Positions 5,528 through 5,615 of a stretch of 5,615 nucleotides of DNA are shown one piece after another. Each line of letters begins with the position of its first letter. Within the stretch, counting starts at the first letter, position 1. This stretch comes from an uncultured Bacilli bacterium (GTDB taxonomy: Bacteria; Bacillota_I; Bacilli_A; RF39; UBA660). The stretch lies in the NCBI GenBank assembly GCA_948629335.1, contig CAPHZB010000077.1, positions 1 to 5,615 on the forward strand, in the 5' to 3' direction. The notes under the pieces are model-generated. The model was not told the origin of the DNA. It did no database searches and worked only from the letters and a program-made list of their open reading frames with translations. Both the position numbers and the translations under genes were made by a program.

Positions 5528-5559
5528 AACTAGGGTAGAATAGTTTACCTAGTTTTTTT
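5528..5559 (+). terminator. Rho-independent terminator of the LtaS-like operon
   Basis: AACTAGG (5528-5534) pairs perfectly with CCTAGTT (5548-5554); the stem runs into seven Ts (5553-5559). An extra TA/TA pair past a bulged G can tighten the loop. It follows the last gene by 50 bases. The minus-strand side lacks a U-run, so it works rightward. Confidence 0.85.
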
Positions 5560-5588
5560 GTTTATAGATTTGTAAGATAAAATATAAC

Positions 5589-5612
5589 AAAATGGTGAGA
5601 AATCATCATTTT
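5589..5612. terminator. second hairpin terminator, possibly bidirectional
   Basis: AAAATGGTGA (5589-5598) pairs with TCATCATTTT (5603-5612) as a 10-bp stem with one G-U pair and a GAAA tetraloop on the plus strand. Ts inside the 3' arm and ATT after it give a weak plus-strand U-run; on the minus strand TCACCATTTT is followed by T-rich sequence. It could back up the first terminator or end a leftward gene lying beyond the window. Confidence 0.6.
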
Positions 5613-5615
5613 ATT

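Noticed and set aside
1..5615. TGA reassigned to Trp (no gene here stops with TGA)
   Set aside because: Trp codons examined are TGG and no gene needs an internal TGA; absence of TGA stops among seven ORF ends is unremarkable at this base composition.
1..5615. CRISPR array, tRNA or rRNA gene, insertion sequence ends
   Set aside because: No spaced repeats, cloverleaf-like sequence, rRNA signature or paired terminal repeats were seen on either strand.

Overview
The window is AT-rich (roughly 30% GC by eye) and codes in the style of a low-GC Bacillota. It contains yunB, a sporulation gene, and a lipoteichoic-acid-synthase-type enzyme. Together these point to a Gram-positive, endospore-forming or recently spore-forming member of the Bacilli or a related gut lineage; the exact taxon is inference. 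All Trp codons I checked are TGG and no gene ends in TGA, so the standard bacterial code fits.

Layout, left to right. (1) Positions 2-283 (+) are the C-terminal tail of a gene entering from outside, most like an Rpn / PD-(D/E)XK transposase-nuclease protein. (2) A bidirectional terminator hairpin (372-406) separates it from a convergent minus-strand block. (3) That block holds a 195-residue helical-repeat protein (656-1243). It is followed, in the same frame and across a single TAA, by 85 further open codons (398-655) that look like its missing C-terminal domain, so the locus looks like one 281-codon gene split by a nonsense codon. (4) Upstream on the minus strand is a two-CBS-domain protein (1291-1746). 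(5) A 65-bp divergent intergenic region carries a tandem 9-bp repeat and a weak SigE-like promoter match, and leads rightward into yunB (1812-2546). (6) A 235-bp gap between yunB and the next gene contains a structured, terminator-like RNA and then a good SigA promoter. (7) That promoter drives a five-TM LTA-synthase-family enzyme (2782-4842) and, two bases downstream, a single-pass membrane protein of unknown function (4845-5477). (8) The window closes with a C-rich tract and two successive hairpin terminators.

The rightward half is about the cell envelope: YunB is a membrane-anchored sporulation protein, the LtaS-like enzyme would transfer phosphoglycerol outside the membrane, and the last gene is probably its co-transcribed extracytoplasmic partner. 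The leftward half (CBS protein and split repeat protein) has no clear functional link to it. Four of the five starts visible in the window share the same ribosome-binding cassette (GGTGAT, then 3-4 bases, then the start codon), which was used to choose starts.

I do not see a clear new multi-gene system. The most worthwhile leads are the split minus-strand gene, the serine at the expected nucleophile position of the LtaS-like enzyme, the uncharacterised partner at 4845-5477, and the structured element at 2649-2718.
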